From: Thermoplasmata archaeon
Lineage (GTDB): Archaea; Thermoplasmatota; Thermoplasmata; Lutacidiplasmatales; UBA184
DNA: 34,922 bases
NCBI GenBank assembly: GCA_021827405.1
Contig: JAKAVY010000017.1
Span: forward strand, 1 to 34,922
Direction of reading: 5' to 3'
Under the pieces are notes generated by a model that saw only the letters and a program-made list of their open reading frames with translations, did no database searches and had not been told where the DNA came from. Made by a program: the position numbers and the translations under genes. The stretch's first letter is position 1; every line of letters starts with the position of its first letter. Below, in pieces: positions 15,956-25,013 of this stretch.

Positions 15956-16360
15956 ATGACGGACGGACGAACGGTCCTCTTCGTCTGCGTGGAGAACGCT
16001 TGCCGGTCCTTGATGGCCGAGGCCTTCTTCGGTCGGGAGGCCCCCAACGGCTGGGTCGGCCGGTCCGCCGGGACGGAGCCGGCCACCCGTCCCAACCCCA
16101 GGACCGCCCCCATGTTGAGGGAGGTCGGCCTCGAGCTCCCCGACCACCCTCCCCGCCGGCTGACGGAGGAAATGGCGCAGGAGGCGGATCGGATCATCCT
16201 CATGGGATGCCTCGACCGCCCCAGTTGTCCTGCGTTCCTCTACCCCCGCGTCGACGAGGATTGGGAGCTTCCGGATCCCGCCTCGCTCCCAGATGAGGGG
16301 TTCCGGTCCGTACGGGATGAGATAGGCCGGCGCGTGCAGGATCTGGTACGCCACCTCTGA
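15956..16360 (+). CDS. arsC: Arsenate reductase, LMW phosphatase type (ArsC)
   Basis: Reduces arsenate to arsenite, which Acr3 then exports. The 134-aa protein has the low-molecular-weight phosphatase loop CVENACRS (Cys11, Arg17), the MAEAFF helix typical of ArsC, RSAGTEPA, and the acid loop ELPDP with Asp107. Two more cysteines lie at 85 and 91 (ILMGCLDRPSC), the place where thioredoxin-coupled ArsC enzymes carry the pair that relays the disulfide. This supports arsenate reductase over a simple protein tyrosine phosphatase. The start is the ATG at 15956 with agaagg just before it; the in-frame ATG at 15818 adds 46 unconserved residues. Nine bases separate its stop from acr3, so the two are an operon. 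Confidence 0.92.
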   Translation: MTDGRTVLFVCVENACRSLMAEAFFGREAPNGWVGRSAGTEPATRPNPRTAPMLREVGLELPDHPPRRLTEEMAQEADRIILMGCLDRPSCPAFLYPRVDEDWELPDPASLPDEGFRSVRDEIGRRVQDLVRHL

Positions 16361-16369
16361 GGGGGGAGA

Positions 16370-17509
16370 GTGTCCGAGACGGCGGGGGAACCGCCCGTCC
16401 TCAGCAGGCTCTCCTGGCTCGACCGCCTGCTTCCCATCTGGATCTTCCTCGCCATGGGCGCCGGGGTGCTGCTCGGCCGTCTCCTTCCCGGCATTGGCCC
16501 GGCCCTGGACTCCCTCCAGGTGGACTCGGTCTCCCTTCCCATCGCTGTGGGGCTCATCTGGATGATCTATCCTCCGCTCGCCGCGGTGGACTACCGACGG
16601 ATGCCCCAGGTGGTCGGGGCCCGTCGGGTGGTCACCGTCTCCCTCCTGTTGAACTGGCTCGTCGGTCCCTTCCTCATGTTCGGCCTGGCGGTCCTTCTTC
16701 TTCCCGGGCTCCCGGCCCTTCAGGAAGGGGTGATCCTCGTCGGCCTGGCCCGGTGCATCGCCATGGTCCTCATCTGGAACCAGCTCGCGGGCGGGAACAA
16801 CGAGCACGCGGCGATCCTGGTGGCCTTGAACGCGCTCTTCCAGATCGTCACCTATTCGGCCTATGCCTACCTCTTCCTCGTGGTGCTGGCCCCGCACCTG
16901 GCCCCCCAGGCTGGGGGCGTGGCGGTCACGGTGAACTCCGCGGCGATTGCCCTGAACGTGGCGGTCTTCCTGGGGATCCCTTTGGCGATGGGGTTCCTGT
17001 CCCGGGTGGTCCTGATCCGGCGGAAGGGGGAGGCCTGGTACCAGTCCGCCTTCCTGCGCCGGGTGCAGCCGACCGCCCTGCTCGCCCTTCTCTTCACGCT
17101 GGTGGTGATGTTCGCGCTCGAGGGGAACGCGTTCGTGCAGTTCCCGCTCACGGTCCTCAGGGTATCCGCTCCGCTCTTGGCCTATTTTGCCCTGATGTTC
17201 CTCATCTCCTACTTCCTGGCGTGGAAGTTGGGCTTCGGCTACCGGGACACGGCCACGACGGCCTTTACCGCGAGCAGCAACAACTTCGAGCTCGCGATCG
17301 CCGTAGCCGTGGCCACCTTTGGTCTCACCTCCTCCCAGGCTTTCGCGACGGTGGTGGGGCCGCTCATCGAGGTGCCGGTGATGATCGGCCTGGTCTACCT
17401 CTCTCTGGCCTTGAGGAAGCGGCTCTTCCCTATCCCTGGACGCAAGCGGACGGGCCCGGCCGGACCCCACGCACCCGAGGTCGCGGTTCCAAGGGAAGGC
17501 CCGCCCTGA
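16370..17509 (+). CDS. acr3: Arsenite efflux permease Acr3
   Basis: Membrane carrier for arsenite export, 379 aa with about ten transmembrane segments of the bile-acid/arsenite family. Family markers are PIWIFLAMGAGVLLGRLLPG at the first segment, SLPIAVGLIWMIYPPLAAVDY, VGLARCIAMVLIWNQLAGGN containing the conserved Cys needed for arsenite transport in Acr3 proteins, and ATTAFTASSNNFELAIAVAVATFG near the end with the conserved Glu. The C-terminal 20 residues are polar and Pro-rich. The GTG at 16370 follows arsC by 9 nt with a purine-rich ggggggagag before it. It is convergent with rfcL. The identity is firm from these motifs. Confidence 0.96.
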   Translation: MSETAGEPPVLSRLSWLDRLLPIWIFLAMGAGVLLGRLLPGIGPALDSLQVDSVSLPIAVGLIWMIYPPLAAVDYRRMPQVVGARRVVTVSLLLNWLVGPFLMFGLAVLLLPGLPALQEGVILVGLARCIAMVLIWNQLAGGNNEHAAILVALNALFQIVTYSAYAYLFLVVLAPHLAPQAGGVAVTVNSAAIALNVAVFLGIPLAMGFLSRVVLIRRKGEAWYQSAFLRRVQPTALLALLFTLVVMFALEGNAFVQFPLTVLRVSAPLLAYFALMFLISYFLAWKLGFGYRDTATTAFTASSNNFELAIAVAVATFGLTSSQAFATVVGPLIEVPVMIGLVYLSLALRKRLFPIPGRKRTGPAGPHAPEVAVPREGPP

Positions 17510-17694
17510 CCATGATCCGGAAAACCGCCGGACAGGGCGGGGGCGGAGATCTCCGGCATGGGTCCCGCTGCCTGGAGCGCGCGGGGTCCTCTTCCCTTCC
17601 CGCTCGGGGGGTGTCCCCCGAACTCATGGGGGGGGGCTCCGGGACCAAGCGCATCGTGGGGGGGATGCCCAAGGCAGACTTCCGAGAACCTCGT

Positions 17695-19380
17695 TCAGAA
17701 GAGCGTGCGCTGCCGGCGACGACCCTTGGGGCCGCCGGACTCCGGCGTCGGCGGCCGCGAGTCCCCGGCCCTGGCGCTCCCCTCTGCCTCCCGAAGGAGG
17801 AGCTGGACCGAGGGGTGGTCCTCCTCCACGCGCAGGAGCAGCGCGAGCTCGGGGGCCCCGAGACGCAACTCCCGTGCCAGCCCCACCTGGACCCGATGGC
17901 CCTGGGTGAGCCCCGCCGCCCCGGCGCCAGGGGAGGGAAGGGTGAAGACCCGCTCCAGGTACGGCAGGACGTCCTCCGCGGCCTTGCGGCTGGAAAGATG
18001 TCCGGAGCTCGCCACCTTTCCCAGGAGCGCCGCCCGGACCCCGCGCCGGTTCCGGCTGCTCCCCATCTGCCCCAGGAAACGGGGGAACTCCACCCGGGGC
18101 CGGGTAAGGGAGGAGGGGTGGGGAGAGTGGATGGCCACCGACACTCCGCCGGTCATCAACTCACTGGCGAAGCCCCACTGGCTCCAGATCCGTTGTCGCT
18201 GGGCGCGCCCCAGGAGGACCTGCGCCTGGGCCAGGCGCTGGAACCCCCGGGCGACCCCTTCGGGAGAGCCCGCGAAGGCGGCCAGATTCTCCTCGATCCA
18301 GGGGAGGAGCTCGTCTGGGGAGGTGGAAGTGCGTTCCATGACCTCCACGGCGCGGAAGAACCTCGGCTCCCCAAGGAAGAGGCTGGTCGCGTCGTAGAGA
18401 TTCCCCTCCACGTCCCGCCACCCGAGCACCTCCTCCGGAGGGACCTGGGGGGGTAGGGCCGCCGCCACCTCCAGATCGGTCAGGGCCGCCCGCAGGTCCC
18501 CCCGCACCTGACGGGCAATGAGCCGTACCACCTCGTCGGAGACCCGGAGGTGCTCGGAGGCTGCCACCCGGTTCAGGTGCGAGCGGACCGCCTCGTCGTG
18601 GAGGGGGAGGAACCGGATCCGGACGACCCCCGTCCGAAAGGCCGGGTTCGCCCGGGAGAGCTTTCGCCCATCCAGCGCGGTCAGGAGGATGGGCTGGTGG
18701 CTCTCGCGTACCAGGGCGGCCAGCGTCGCGAGACCTCCTCGGTCCGAATAGTCCGTGGCCCGGGCCGTGTTCCTCCAGTCTTCCAAGTCTGAAAGGACCT
18801 CTTTGCGCTTGGCGAGATTCCCTCTGGGGCCCGTGGCTGGCAGCGCCGGAAAACTGGGGTACGGGGGCGGGGAGGAACCCTCCACCAGCCCCCAGGCCTG
18901 GTTCAACGCCTCCACGCTCCGGTACCGGCCCCTCAAGAAGTCCGGCCAGGAGATCGAGGGGGCCGCGCGCCGGGAGGAGGCGGGGGAACCCTGGCTGGAC
19001 ATGCTGTCCGCGTCGTCCAGCAGGATGAGCGTACGGCGTCCCTTGGACGCATCGAGGTACTCCCCCGTCTCCGAGAACCCGTTGGAGAGGGATGCCCGCC
19101 CCGCGACGCCCTCCAGGGTAAGGTGGTTCCGGACGTCCGAGGCCCCCAGCTCCACCACCCCCCAACCAAGCTCCTCGGCGAGGGCATAGGCGGCGGCCGT
19201 CTTCCCGGTCCCGGGGACCCCTTCCAACAGCGCCGCCCGGAGACGGGGCGGATGTCCCGGAAACCCCCAGGATTCGGCAAACTGCCGCAGACGGGCCACG
19301 GCCTCCCGCTGCCCGACCAGCCCGCTCAGGGTATGGGGCCGGTACCGTTCGGTGAGTGGGGCTGGCAGTGCGGTCGTCAA
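17695..19380 (-). CDS. rfcL: Replication factor C large subunit
   Basis: AAA+ clamp-loader subunit that, with the small subunits, loads PCNA onto primed DNA. The 561-aa protein starts with PLTERYRPHTLSGLVGQ, has Walker A GVPGTGKT (54-61), Walker B LILLDDAD (118-125), the box DRGG (213-216), the sensor segment ILLTALDGRK, and a collar domain. The C-terminus RRRQRTLF matches the PCNA-binding QxTLF motif of archaeal RfcL. Residues about 128-211 form an insert absent from the usual spacing between Walker B and DRGG. The start is TTG at 19380 because no ATG or GTG lies nearby and a TATA-like cctaaaagcc is centred 27 nt upstream. Loss of the conserved DEAD-like Glu (DDAD instead of DEAD/DEVD) is notable; RfcL often has changes here. 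Confidence 0.96.
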   Translation of the reverse strand: MTTALPAPLTERYRPHTLSGLVGQREAVARLRQFAESWGFPGHPPRLRAALLEGVPGTGKTAAAYALAEELGWGVVELGASDVRNHLTLEGVAGRASLSNGFSETGEYLDASKGRRTLILLDDADSMSSQGSPASSRRAAPSISWPDFLRGRYRSVEALNQAWGLVEGSSPPPYPSFPALPATGPRGNLAKRKEVLSDLEDWRNTARATDYSDRGGLATLAALVRESHQPILLTALDGRKLSRANPAFRTGVVRIRFLPLHDEAVRSHLNRVAASEHLRVSDEVVRLIARQVRGDLRAALTDLEVAAALPPQVPPEEVLGWRDVEGNLYDATSLFLGEPRFFRAVEVMERTSTSPDELLPWIEENLAAFAGSPEGVARGFQRLAQAQVLLGRAQRQRIWSQWGFASELMTGGVSVAIHSPHPSSLTRPRVEFPRFLGQMGSSRNRRGVRAALLGKVASSGHLSSRKAAEDVLPYLERVFTLPSPGAGAAGLTQGHRVQVGLARELRLGAPELALLLRVEEDHPSVQLLLREAEGSARAGDSRPPTPESGGPKGRRRQRTLF

Positions 19381-19402
19381 GGCCGGTGGGAGTAGGACGG
19401 GA

Positions 19403-19412
19403 GGCTTTTAGG
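19403..19412 (-). promoter_or_regulatory. TATA-like box of rfcL
   Basis: cctaaaagcc on the minus strand, centred about 27 nt before the TTG at 19380. It supports TTG as the real start and a leaderless transcript. Confidence 0.45.
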
Positions 19413-19569
19413 CCTGCGCCGCTCGGGACACAGCGCGTGTTTGCCGGCCTCGGCTCCCGGGGCACGGGCACTGCGTCCCCATGCCCGTCCGGCCTCCGCC
19501 TTGTGCTCGGTCGTTGCGTACGGCACGCATGGGGACCTACCATAGCCGCCTTGGGGAGCGCTCCCGCCG

Positions 19570-20823
19570 GTGGGCGGTGGAAAGGCTATGTCGCCCCCCC
19601 TTCTCCCGAAGCCCGTGGGTCCCCGAGAGCCCCCTCGAGCACCGTGGATCTCGAGAGACGGGATCCTCATCGCCAGTTCCGCCTTCTTCGCAGACCTCGG
19701 GTACCAGGGGGTCACCGTCCTCATCCCCATCCTCCTGGTCCTGGACCTCGGGCTCCCAGCGTATGATTACGGGGTGCTCCTGGCCCTGAGTTTCGGGGTC
19801 GGCTCGGTCGTCTCCCTGGCCGGAGGCCGCCTTGCCGACCGGTGGGGGCGCAAGTCCGTCGCCCTGCTGGGAAACGCGTTCATTCCCCTCATGTCCGTGA
19901 GCGTGCTCTTCCCCAACCTGGACCTCCTGGGGGCCCTTTTCGTGCTGGGCTGGTGGGCCCGGTACTTCCGGACCCCGGCCCGCAGGGCGTGGCTCGCGGA
20001 CCTGACCGACCCGGCGGTCCGACCCCGGGTGTTCGGCTTCCTCCATGCCCTGGACGTGGGGGGCGGGCTTCTGGCCGTCGGCTACGCGGTGTCCCTCGTC
20101 CTCCTGGGGGTCCCTATCCGCGAGATCGTGCTCTTCACGGCGATTCCCCTGGTGATCTCCACCTGCGTCCTTCTCCCGGTCCGCCGGGGCCCCCACGACC
20201 GGAACCTTCCGGCCCCAACCCCGGCCCCTCCGGTCGCCCTCCGACGGGAACTCGGCCCCTCGCCGGTACCGTTGTTCCAGGGCCTGCTGGTGGCAGCCAC
20301 GCTCTTTGGGTTCAGCTACTACGCCTTTGGCTTCCCGGTCCTGACGGTGACCGAAAGCACCGGCAACATCCCCCTGGGAATGCTCACCTTCGGCATCTAT
20401 CTGGGCGTCTCGGCCCTGGCGGGCTACTCCCTGGGGAAGACCCAGGGCGAAAGGCCTATGCGTACCCTCTGGTCCCTCGGCTATCTCCTGGCCTCGGTCG
20501 CCTCCCTCGGTCTGGCGCTCTCCTACGTGACCCACTCCGATCTCGCGCTCTTCTACCTCATGGCGGCCGCCCTCGGATTCGCCACGGGAGCCGTAGAGAC
20601 CTTCGAGCCGGTCCTCGTGGCCTCCTGGGTAAAGGCCTCCAAGCTGTCCGGAGGGATGGGGTGGCTGAGCTCCAGTCGGGCCGTGGGACTCTTGGTCTCG
20701 AACGTGGTGGTGGGGATCCTCTTCACCATGGGTCAAGCCTACGCGTATGCCTTCGCCTTCGCCACGGCCCTCGCGGCGGCAACCCTGCTCTATTCCCTTC
20801 AACGACAGAGCCGCGAACCGTAA
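19570..20823 (+). CDS. Major facilitator superfamily transporter
   Basis: A 12-segment secondary transporter, 417 aa. The MFS marker between segments 2 and 3 is clear: SLAGGRLADRWGRKSVALLGN. Segment pairs continue through ALFVLGWWARYFRTPARRAWLADLTDP (the segment 4-5 region) and a central cytoplasmic loop rich in Pro/Arg around residues 205-235. The second half begins LFQGLLVAATLFGFSYYAFGFPV. The substrate is not readable. The GTG at 19570 is 25 nt after a TATA-like ccatag; an ATG at 19588 preceded by ggaaagg is an alternative that loses six residues. It is divergent from rfcL and runs toward tRNA-Thr. Drug or solute export is a fair guess but no more. Confidence 0.92.
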   Translation: MGGGKAMSPPLLPKPVGPREPPRAPWISRDGILIASSAFFADLGYQGVTVLIPILLVLDLGLPAYDYGVLLALSFGVGSVVSLAGGRLADRWGRKSVALLGNAFIPLMSVSVLFPNLDLLGALFVLGWWARYFRTPARRAWLADLTDPAVRPRVFGFLHALDVGGGLLAVGYAVSLVLLGVPIREIVLFTAIPLVISTCVLLPVRRGPHDRNLPAPTPAPPVALRRELGPSPVPLFQGLLVAATLFGFSYYAFGFPVLTVTESTGNIPLGMLTFGIYLGVSALAGYSLGKTQGERPMRTLWSLGYLLASVASLGLALSYVTHSDLALFYLMAAALGFATGAVETFEPVLVASWVKASKLSGGMGWLSSSRAVGLLVSNVVVGILFTMGQAYAYAFAFATALAAATLLYSLQRQSREP

Positions 20824-20875
20824 GCTCCTCCCCCCATCGCCCGCGGGGTCGAGGAGGACACGCACGAGGGGAGGG

Positions 20876-20948
20876 AGCCGCCGGGGAGGTTCGAACTCCC
20901 GACCTGCTGATTACAAATCAGCCGCTCCACCAGCTGAGCTACGGCGGC
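20876..20948 (-). tRNA. tRNA-Thr (anticodon TGT)
   Basis: Full cloverleaf on the minus strand. The 7-bp acceptor GCCGCCG/CGGCGGC, an anticodon stem gctga/tcagc around loop tttgtaa (anticodon TGT, reads ACA), a T arm gggag-ttcgaac-ctccc, and discriminator T, which is usual for archaeal tRNA-Thr. No CCA is encoded and I see no intron. A TATA-like ctttttacc is about 25-30 nt upstream (20973-20982). Confidence 0.97.
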
Positions 20949-21060
20949 GCCAGGCCCTCCCCACCCAGGCCCTGGTAAAAAGCCCCTGTGCTCTCGCCTT
21001 CGGTGTCCCGGTAGGAGGCTTCAAGCGGGTCCGCCCGTCCGGAACGGTAGGGAGGACCGA

Positions 21061-21936
21061 GTGTTCGTCCAGGTCGAAGGGAACCGCATCTTCTACCGCA
21101 GCTTTGGCCCGGAACGAGACGGGCCGACCCTCCTGGGCCTCCACGGTGGGCCGGGGGCGACCCACGACTACCTGACCCCCCTGGAAGACCTGACCCGCTA
21201 CGGTTACCGGGTCGTCCTCTACGATGCCCTGGGTTGTGGTGAGAGCGAAAGGGTCACCGACGCTTCCCTCTTCACCCTCTCCCAGGACGTCCGTCGCTTG
21301 GAGGGCGTGCGCCAGGCCTTGGGCCTTGGCCGGGTCCACCTCTTGGGGTCGAGTTACGGTGGCCTCTTGGCCCTCGCCTACGCCCTCGAGCATCCGGAGA
21401 ACCTCCGTAGCGTGGTCACCACCGGCGGGCTCGCCAACGTTCCGCTCGCCTCGTCCGAGATGGAGCGGTTGAAGAGCGAACTTCCCCCGGAGACGCTCGC
21501 CACCCTCCGGTCGCACGAGGCGAAGGGGGAGTTCCAGCATCCGGACTACCTCCGTGCGGTGGAGGTTTTCTACCGGAGGCATGTTTGCCGGCTCGACCCC
21601 TGGCCCGAGCCGGTGACCTATTCCCTGACGCACCTGAGCCTGCCGGTCTATGAGACCATGAACGGCCCGAACGAATTCACCATCGTGGGGAACATCCGGG
21701 ACATCGACCTCACGCCCCGCCTCCACGAACTGGACTTGCCCCTTCTGGTGACCACGGGCCGTTACGATGAGGTCACCCCCAAGGTCGGCCAGGCGATCGT
21801 GGACCGGGTGCCGGGGTCGCGCCTCTGGGTGCTCCCCAACAGTTCCCACATGGGATTCTGGGAAGAGCGCTCGACGTACATGGCGGGGGTCGGGGAGTTC
21901 CTCCGGAGCGTGGACCAGGGGAGGAGAGAGCCGTAG
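21061..21936 (+). CDS. pip: Prolyl iminopeptidase (tricorn factor F1 type)
   Basis: Alpha/beta-hydrolase that removes N-terminal residues (Pro and others) from short peptides, downstream of tricorn or the proteasome. The 291 aa match the length of Thermoplasma F1 (about 293). The oxyanion block HGGPG is at 28-32; the nucleophile elbow GSSYGG puts the Ser at 98; the acid Asp is in GRYDEVTP and the His in NSSHMGFWE near the C-terminus. The cap domain (roughly 125-200) has the Glu-rich segment expected to bind the peptide amino terminus. The GTG at 21061 has gggagg six nt upstream, so this gene probably has a short leader. It lies between tRNA-Thr and the urocanase gene; no tricorn or F2/F3 genes are nearby. 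Confidence 0.93.
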   Translation: MFVQVEGNRIFYRSFGPERDGPTLLGLHGGPGATHDYLTPLEDLTRYGYRVVLYDALGCGESERVTDASLFTLSQDVRRLEGVRQALGLGRVHLLGSSYGGLLALAYALEHPENLRSVVTTGGLANVPLASSEMERLKSELPPETLATLRSHEAKGEFQHPDYLRAVEVFYRRHVCRLDPWPEPVTYSLTHLSLPVYETMNGPNEFTIVGNIRDIDLTPRLHELDLPLLVTTGRYDEVTPKVGQAIVDRVPGSRLWVLPNSSHMGFWEERSTYMAGVGEFLRSVDQGRREP

Positions 21937-22109
21937 TTGCTTCGGTCTCCCGCTGACCTCCCCGCTCTCCCCGATCCGGGTTCCGGCGAGACAGAAGTGT
22001 GCCCTCGTCGACCCCCGGTCCCCCAGGCGAGGCCGAGTGCCAACCCACGTCCTTCCCGCGGACTCGCCCCCCGCGAGGCTTCATACCTCCTTGTGAGCCT
22101 CCGTGGCCA

Positions 22110-23810
22110 ATGCCCGATTCTCCCGGCCCGAGGCCCCTCCGCGCCCCCCGGGGCAAGGCCCTGTCGTGCCGCGGCTGGCCGCAGGAAGCCGCCTACCGAC
22201 TCCTCCAGAACAATTTGGACCCTGAGGTTGCGCGGGACCCGGAGCATCTCATCGTCTACGGCGGTCGGGGGAAGGCGGCCCGAAGCTGGCCGGACCTGGA
22301 GCGGATCCTCGAGGCCCTCCGCACCCTGGGGGACGAGGAGACCTTGCTCATCCAGAGCGGGAAACCCGTGGGCGTCTTCCCAACCCATCGGGAGGCCCCG
22401 CGGGTCCTCCTGGCCAACGCGCTGATCGTTCCGCGCTGGGCCACGGACGAGGTCTTCTGGGACCTGGAGGCTCGGGGCCTCACCATGTATGGACAGATGA
22501 CGGCAGGCAGCTGGATCTACATCGGAAGCCAGGGGATCCTTCAAGGGACCTACGAGACCCTGGCCTCGCTCTGTCGCCAGGAGTTCGGGCAGCTGACGCT
22601 CCGGGGGAAGTGGGTCTTGAGCTCCGGCCTGGGCGAGATGGGGGGGGCCCAACCGCTCGCCATCACCATGCTGGAGGGGGTCGGGCTCGTGGTGGACGTG
22701 GATCCCCGGGCCATCGAGCGCCGCCTCGCCAAGCGCTACCTGGACGTCCAGGCGGCCACGCTGGACGAAGCGCTCGCGATGAAGGAGGAGGCCCTGTCCC
22801 AGGGCCGAGCGCTTTCCATCGGTCTGGAGGCGAACGCCGCCGACGTCTACCCGGAGCTCCTGAGACGGGGGGTCATCCCCGACGTGGTGAGCGACCAGAC
22901 CGCCGCCCACGACCTGACGGTAGGCTATATCCCGAACCACCACACCCTGGAGGAGGCCGCCCAACTACGCCGGGCGGACCCGGATCGGTACCGTCAGGAG
23001 GTCTACCGGGCCATCGTCGAGCAGGCCCGGGCCTTCCGGGAGCTGCTCCGGCGGGGGGCGCGAGGGTTCGACTACGGGAACAATTTCCGGACCCGGGCGA
23101 AGGAGGGAGGGTTCCCAGAGGCGTTCGAGATCCCGGGGTACGTGCCCCGCTATATCCGCCCGCTCTTCGCAGTGGGATCCGGCCCGTTCCGCTGGGTGGC
23201 CCTCAGCGGGGCGCCCGAGGACATCCGCCGGATCGACCGGGCGATCCTCAGGGAGTTCCCGGGGGACGAACACCTCCTTCGCTGGATCCGCCTTGCCGGG
23301 GAGAAGGTGGAGTTCCAGGGCCTTCCGGCCCGGATCTGCTACCTGGGATATCCTCACCGCGAGCGGCTGGGGCTCCTGGTGAATCAGATGGTCCAGGACG
23401 GCGAATTGGAGGCCCCGGTGGCGATCGGCCGGGACCATCACGATACGGGCGCGGTGGCCTCCCCCTTCCGGGAGACGGAGGCCATGAGGGATGGCACCGA
23501 TGCCATCGCCGATTGGCCGATCCTCAACGCCCTGCTCAATGTGGCCTGCGGGGCGACCTGGGTCTCGGTGCACCACGGAGGAGGGGTGGGGATCGGCAAC
23601 GCCATCCACGCGGGGCTGGTGATCGTGGCGGACGGGACCCCGGAGGCGGAACGCAAGATCCGCCGGGTCCTCAACGCGGACCCCGGGTTGGGGGTGATCC
23701 GGCACGCGGACGCGGGCTACCGGGCCTCCCTGGAGCTCCTCCAGGCCGCCCGCTTCCGAGCGCCCAGTCCTCCCACGGGCGTTCCGGAGCCTCCTTTCCG
23801 TACCGCTTAG
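22110..23810 (+). CDS. hutU: Urocanate hydratase (urocanase)
   Basis: NAD+-containing enzyme converting urocanate to imidazolone propionate in histidine breakdown, 566 aa, close to the usual 555. The N-terminus [23 protein letters not shown] then [27 protein letters not shown] matches the family start. NAD-binding and active-site blocks follow: [57 protein letters not shown] with Cys410 that appears to be the active-site Cys of Pseudomonas enzyme, [20 protein letters not shown], and [14 protein letters not shown]. The start ATG at 22110 is 27 nt after the TATA-like cttcatacc. It stands alone: no hutH, hutI or hutG is visible. The related thiourocanate hydratases cannot be excluded. Confidence 0.96.
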   Translation: MPDSPGPRPLRAPRGKALSCRGWPQEAAYRLLQNNLDPEVARDPEHLIVYGGRGKAARSWPDLERILEALRTLGDEETLLIQSGKPVGVFPTHREAPRVLLANALIVPRWATDEVFWDLEARGLTMYGQMTAGSWIYIGSQGILQGTYETLASLCRQEFGQLTLRGKWVLSSGLGEMGGAQPLAITMLEGVGLVVDVDPRAIERRLAKRYLDVQAATLDEALAMKEEALSQGRALSIGLEANAADVYPELLRRGVIPDVVSDQTAAHDLTVGYIPNHHTLEEAAQLRRADPDRYRQEVYRAIVEQARAFRELLRRGARGFDYGNNFRTRAKEGGFPEAFEIPGYVPRYIRPLFAVGSGPFRWVALSGAPEDIRRIDRAILREFPGDEHLLRWIRLAGEKVEFQGLPARICYLGYPHRERLGLLVNQMVQDGELEAPVAIGRDHHDTGAVASPFRETEAMRDGTDAIADWPILNALLNVACGATWVSVHHGGGVGIGNAIHAGLVIVADGTPEAERKIRRVLNADPGLGVIRHADAGYRASLELLQAARFRAPSPPTGVPEPPFRTA

Positions 23811-23973
23811 CGGACCTCGGAGGGCGGTGGGGGGCTGGACCTTCTGTTCCCGCCGGAAGGGCGCTCAGGCCCGAGGTACCCAGGAACCGCTCACGCCCGG
23901 CGGCCTCTGACCCAGGGCCCCGTTCCGTTCGAGCGGCGGAGAGGGAGCGACCTCCCGCGGTCCGATCGGAAGG

Positions 23974-24987
23974 TCAGCCCCCGAGGAGCGAATCGCGGAC
24001 CCGGAGGTAGGCTTCCAGGTCCCGGGCGAAGGTCCGCCGGGTGAGGCACAGGCGGACGCCCGAAGGGTCTCCGAAGAACGAACCGGGGCAGACCAGGACG
24101 CCCCGGGATGCCGCCTGGCGGGCCAGGCGGTCCCCAGGAAGCCCGGTGGTCCCCCGGTCGAACACCACCGGGGCCTGCAGGCGGGGGAAGCCTCCGAGAT
24201 GGTGGTGCAGGATCCTCTCGTTCCTCCGGAAGAGCTCCCGACTCTCCCGAAGAATGGCCGGGCGGTCCCGTAGCAACGCGAGGGCGCTTTCCACGGAGGC
24301 GGCGGGCAGGGTATCCAGAAAGAGCCCCTGAAAGGCGCCGAACGGGTCTTCGAGCCCGGGCGGGACCACCACGAACCCGACCCGGATCGCGTCCGCCCCG
24401 TACACCTTGGTGAACGTCCCGGTGACCCAGACCTTACCGGCACGGCGACGGGCCAGCGTAGGGCGGTCCGAGAACTCCCGGAAGGTCTCATCCACCAGGA
24501 CCGGAGCAGGACCCCCCATCAGCGCTTGCATCGGGTCGTACGGATGCGAGATCCCGGACGGGTTGTTGGGATTGGAAAGGACCACCAGGTCGGGCTCCTC
24601 CCGGTCCCTCGCCAGGCGTGCGCCCCCCCAGAGAGCCATGTCGCGGAGGGGGGGGTACTCCGGAAAGAAGAGGCGCACACGGGGGGTCCGACCCAGCGAG
24701 CGAGAGAGAGATCGAAGGAGGGTGAGGAGCACAAGTCCGTTGGCCTCGGTGGCCCCATGGGTGAGGAACAGGTTCTCCGGGGGGACACCGTGGAGCTTCG
24801 CCAAGGCCGTACGTAGCTCCCCCGCTTCTCCCTTCACCGGTGCCCTTAGAGCGGAACCGGCACGGGTCAAGACCCCCTTCATCCCGCTCTGGGCGAGGTC
24901 GTGCGGGATTCCCGCGTGGTCGAGGATCCAGCGGGCAAGAGGGAACGGATACGTCGGTCTGGCGGCGCGGAGCTCCCCCACTGGCAT
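23974..24987 (-). CDS. PLP-dependent aminotransferase, class I/II
   Basis: A compact aminotransferase of 337 aa, shorter than the usual 380-400. Visible pieces are the N-terminal PTYPFPLARWILDHAGI, the phosphate-binding-like THGATEANGL (77-84), the acidic NPNNPSG (139-145), Asp166 in VLVDETFREFS for the pyridine nitrogen, the cofactor Lys194 in TFTKVYGADAIRVGF, and a C-terminal domain ending GVRLCLTRRTFARDLEAYL with the carboxylate-binding Arg. Histidinol-phosphate or threonine-phosphate decarboxylase-like relatives are possible but the specific substrate cannot be read. The ATG at 24987 is preceded by ggaggaggcgggg, a good ribosome site. The upstream M29-like gene ends 26 nt before, so they are one operon. 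Confidence 0.9.
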   Translation of the reverse strand: MPVGELRAARPTYPFPLARWILDHAGIPHDLAQSGMKGVLTRAGSALRAPVKGEAGELRTALAKLHGVPPENLFLTHGATEANGLVLLTLLRSLSRSLGRTPRVRLFFPEYPPLRDMALWGGARLARDREEPDLVVLSNPNNPSGISHPYDPMQALMGGPAPVLVDETFREFSDRPTLARRRAGKVWVTGTFTKVYGADAIRVGFVVVPPGLEDPFGAFQGLFLDTLPAASVESALALLRDRPAILRESRELFRRNERILHHHLGGFPRLQAPVVFDRGTTGLPGDRLARQAASRGVLVCPGSFFGDPSGVRLCLTRRTFARDLEAYLRVRDSLLGG

Positions 24988-25013
24988 CCCCGCCTCCTCC
25001 CGCCGGGGACTCG

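Noticed and set aside
15752-17470. 572-residue frame antisense to arsC and acr3
   Set aside because: Highly charged, His/Glu/Arg-rich shadow; the opposite strand encodes clear ArsC and Acr3 motifs.
23161-23180. Urocanase apparently missing an active-site Cys (RPLFA where many have RPLFC)
   Set aside because: Counting residues puts this Ala at 354; the Cys that matters lies in GLPARIC at residue 410 and is present.
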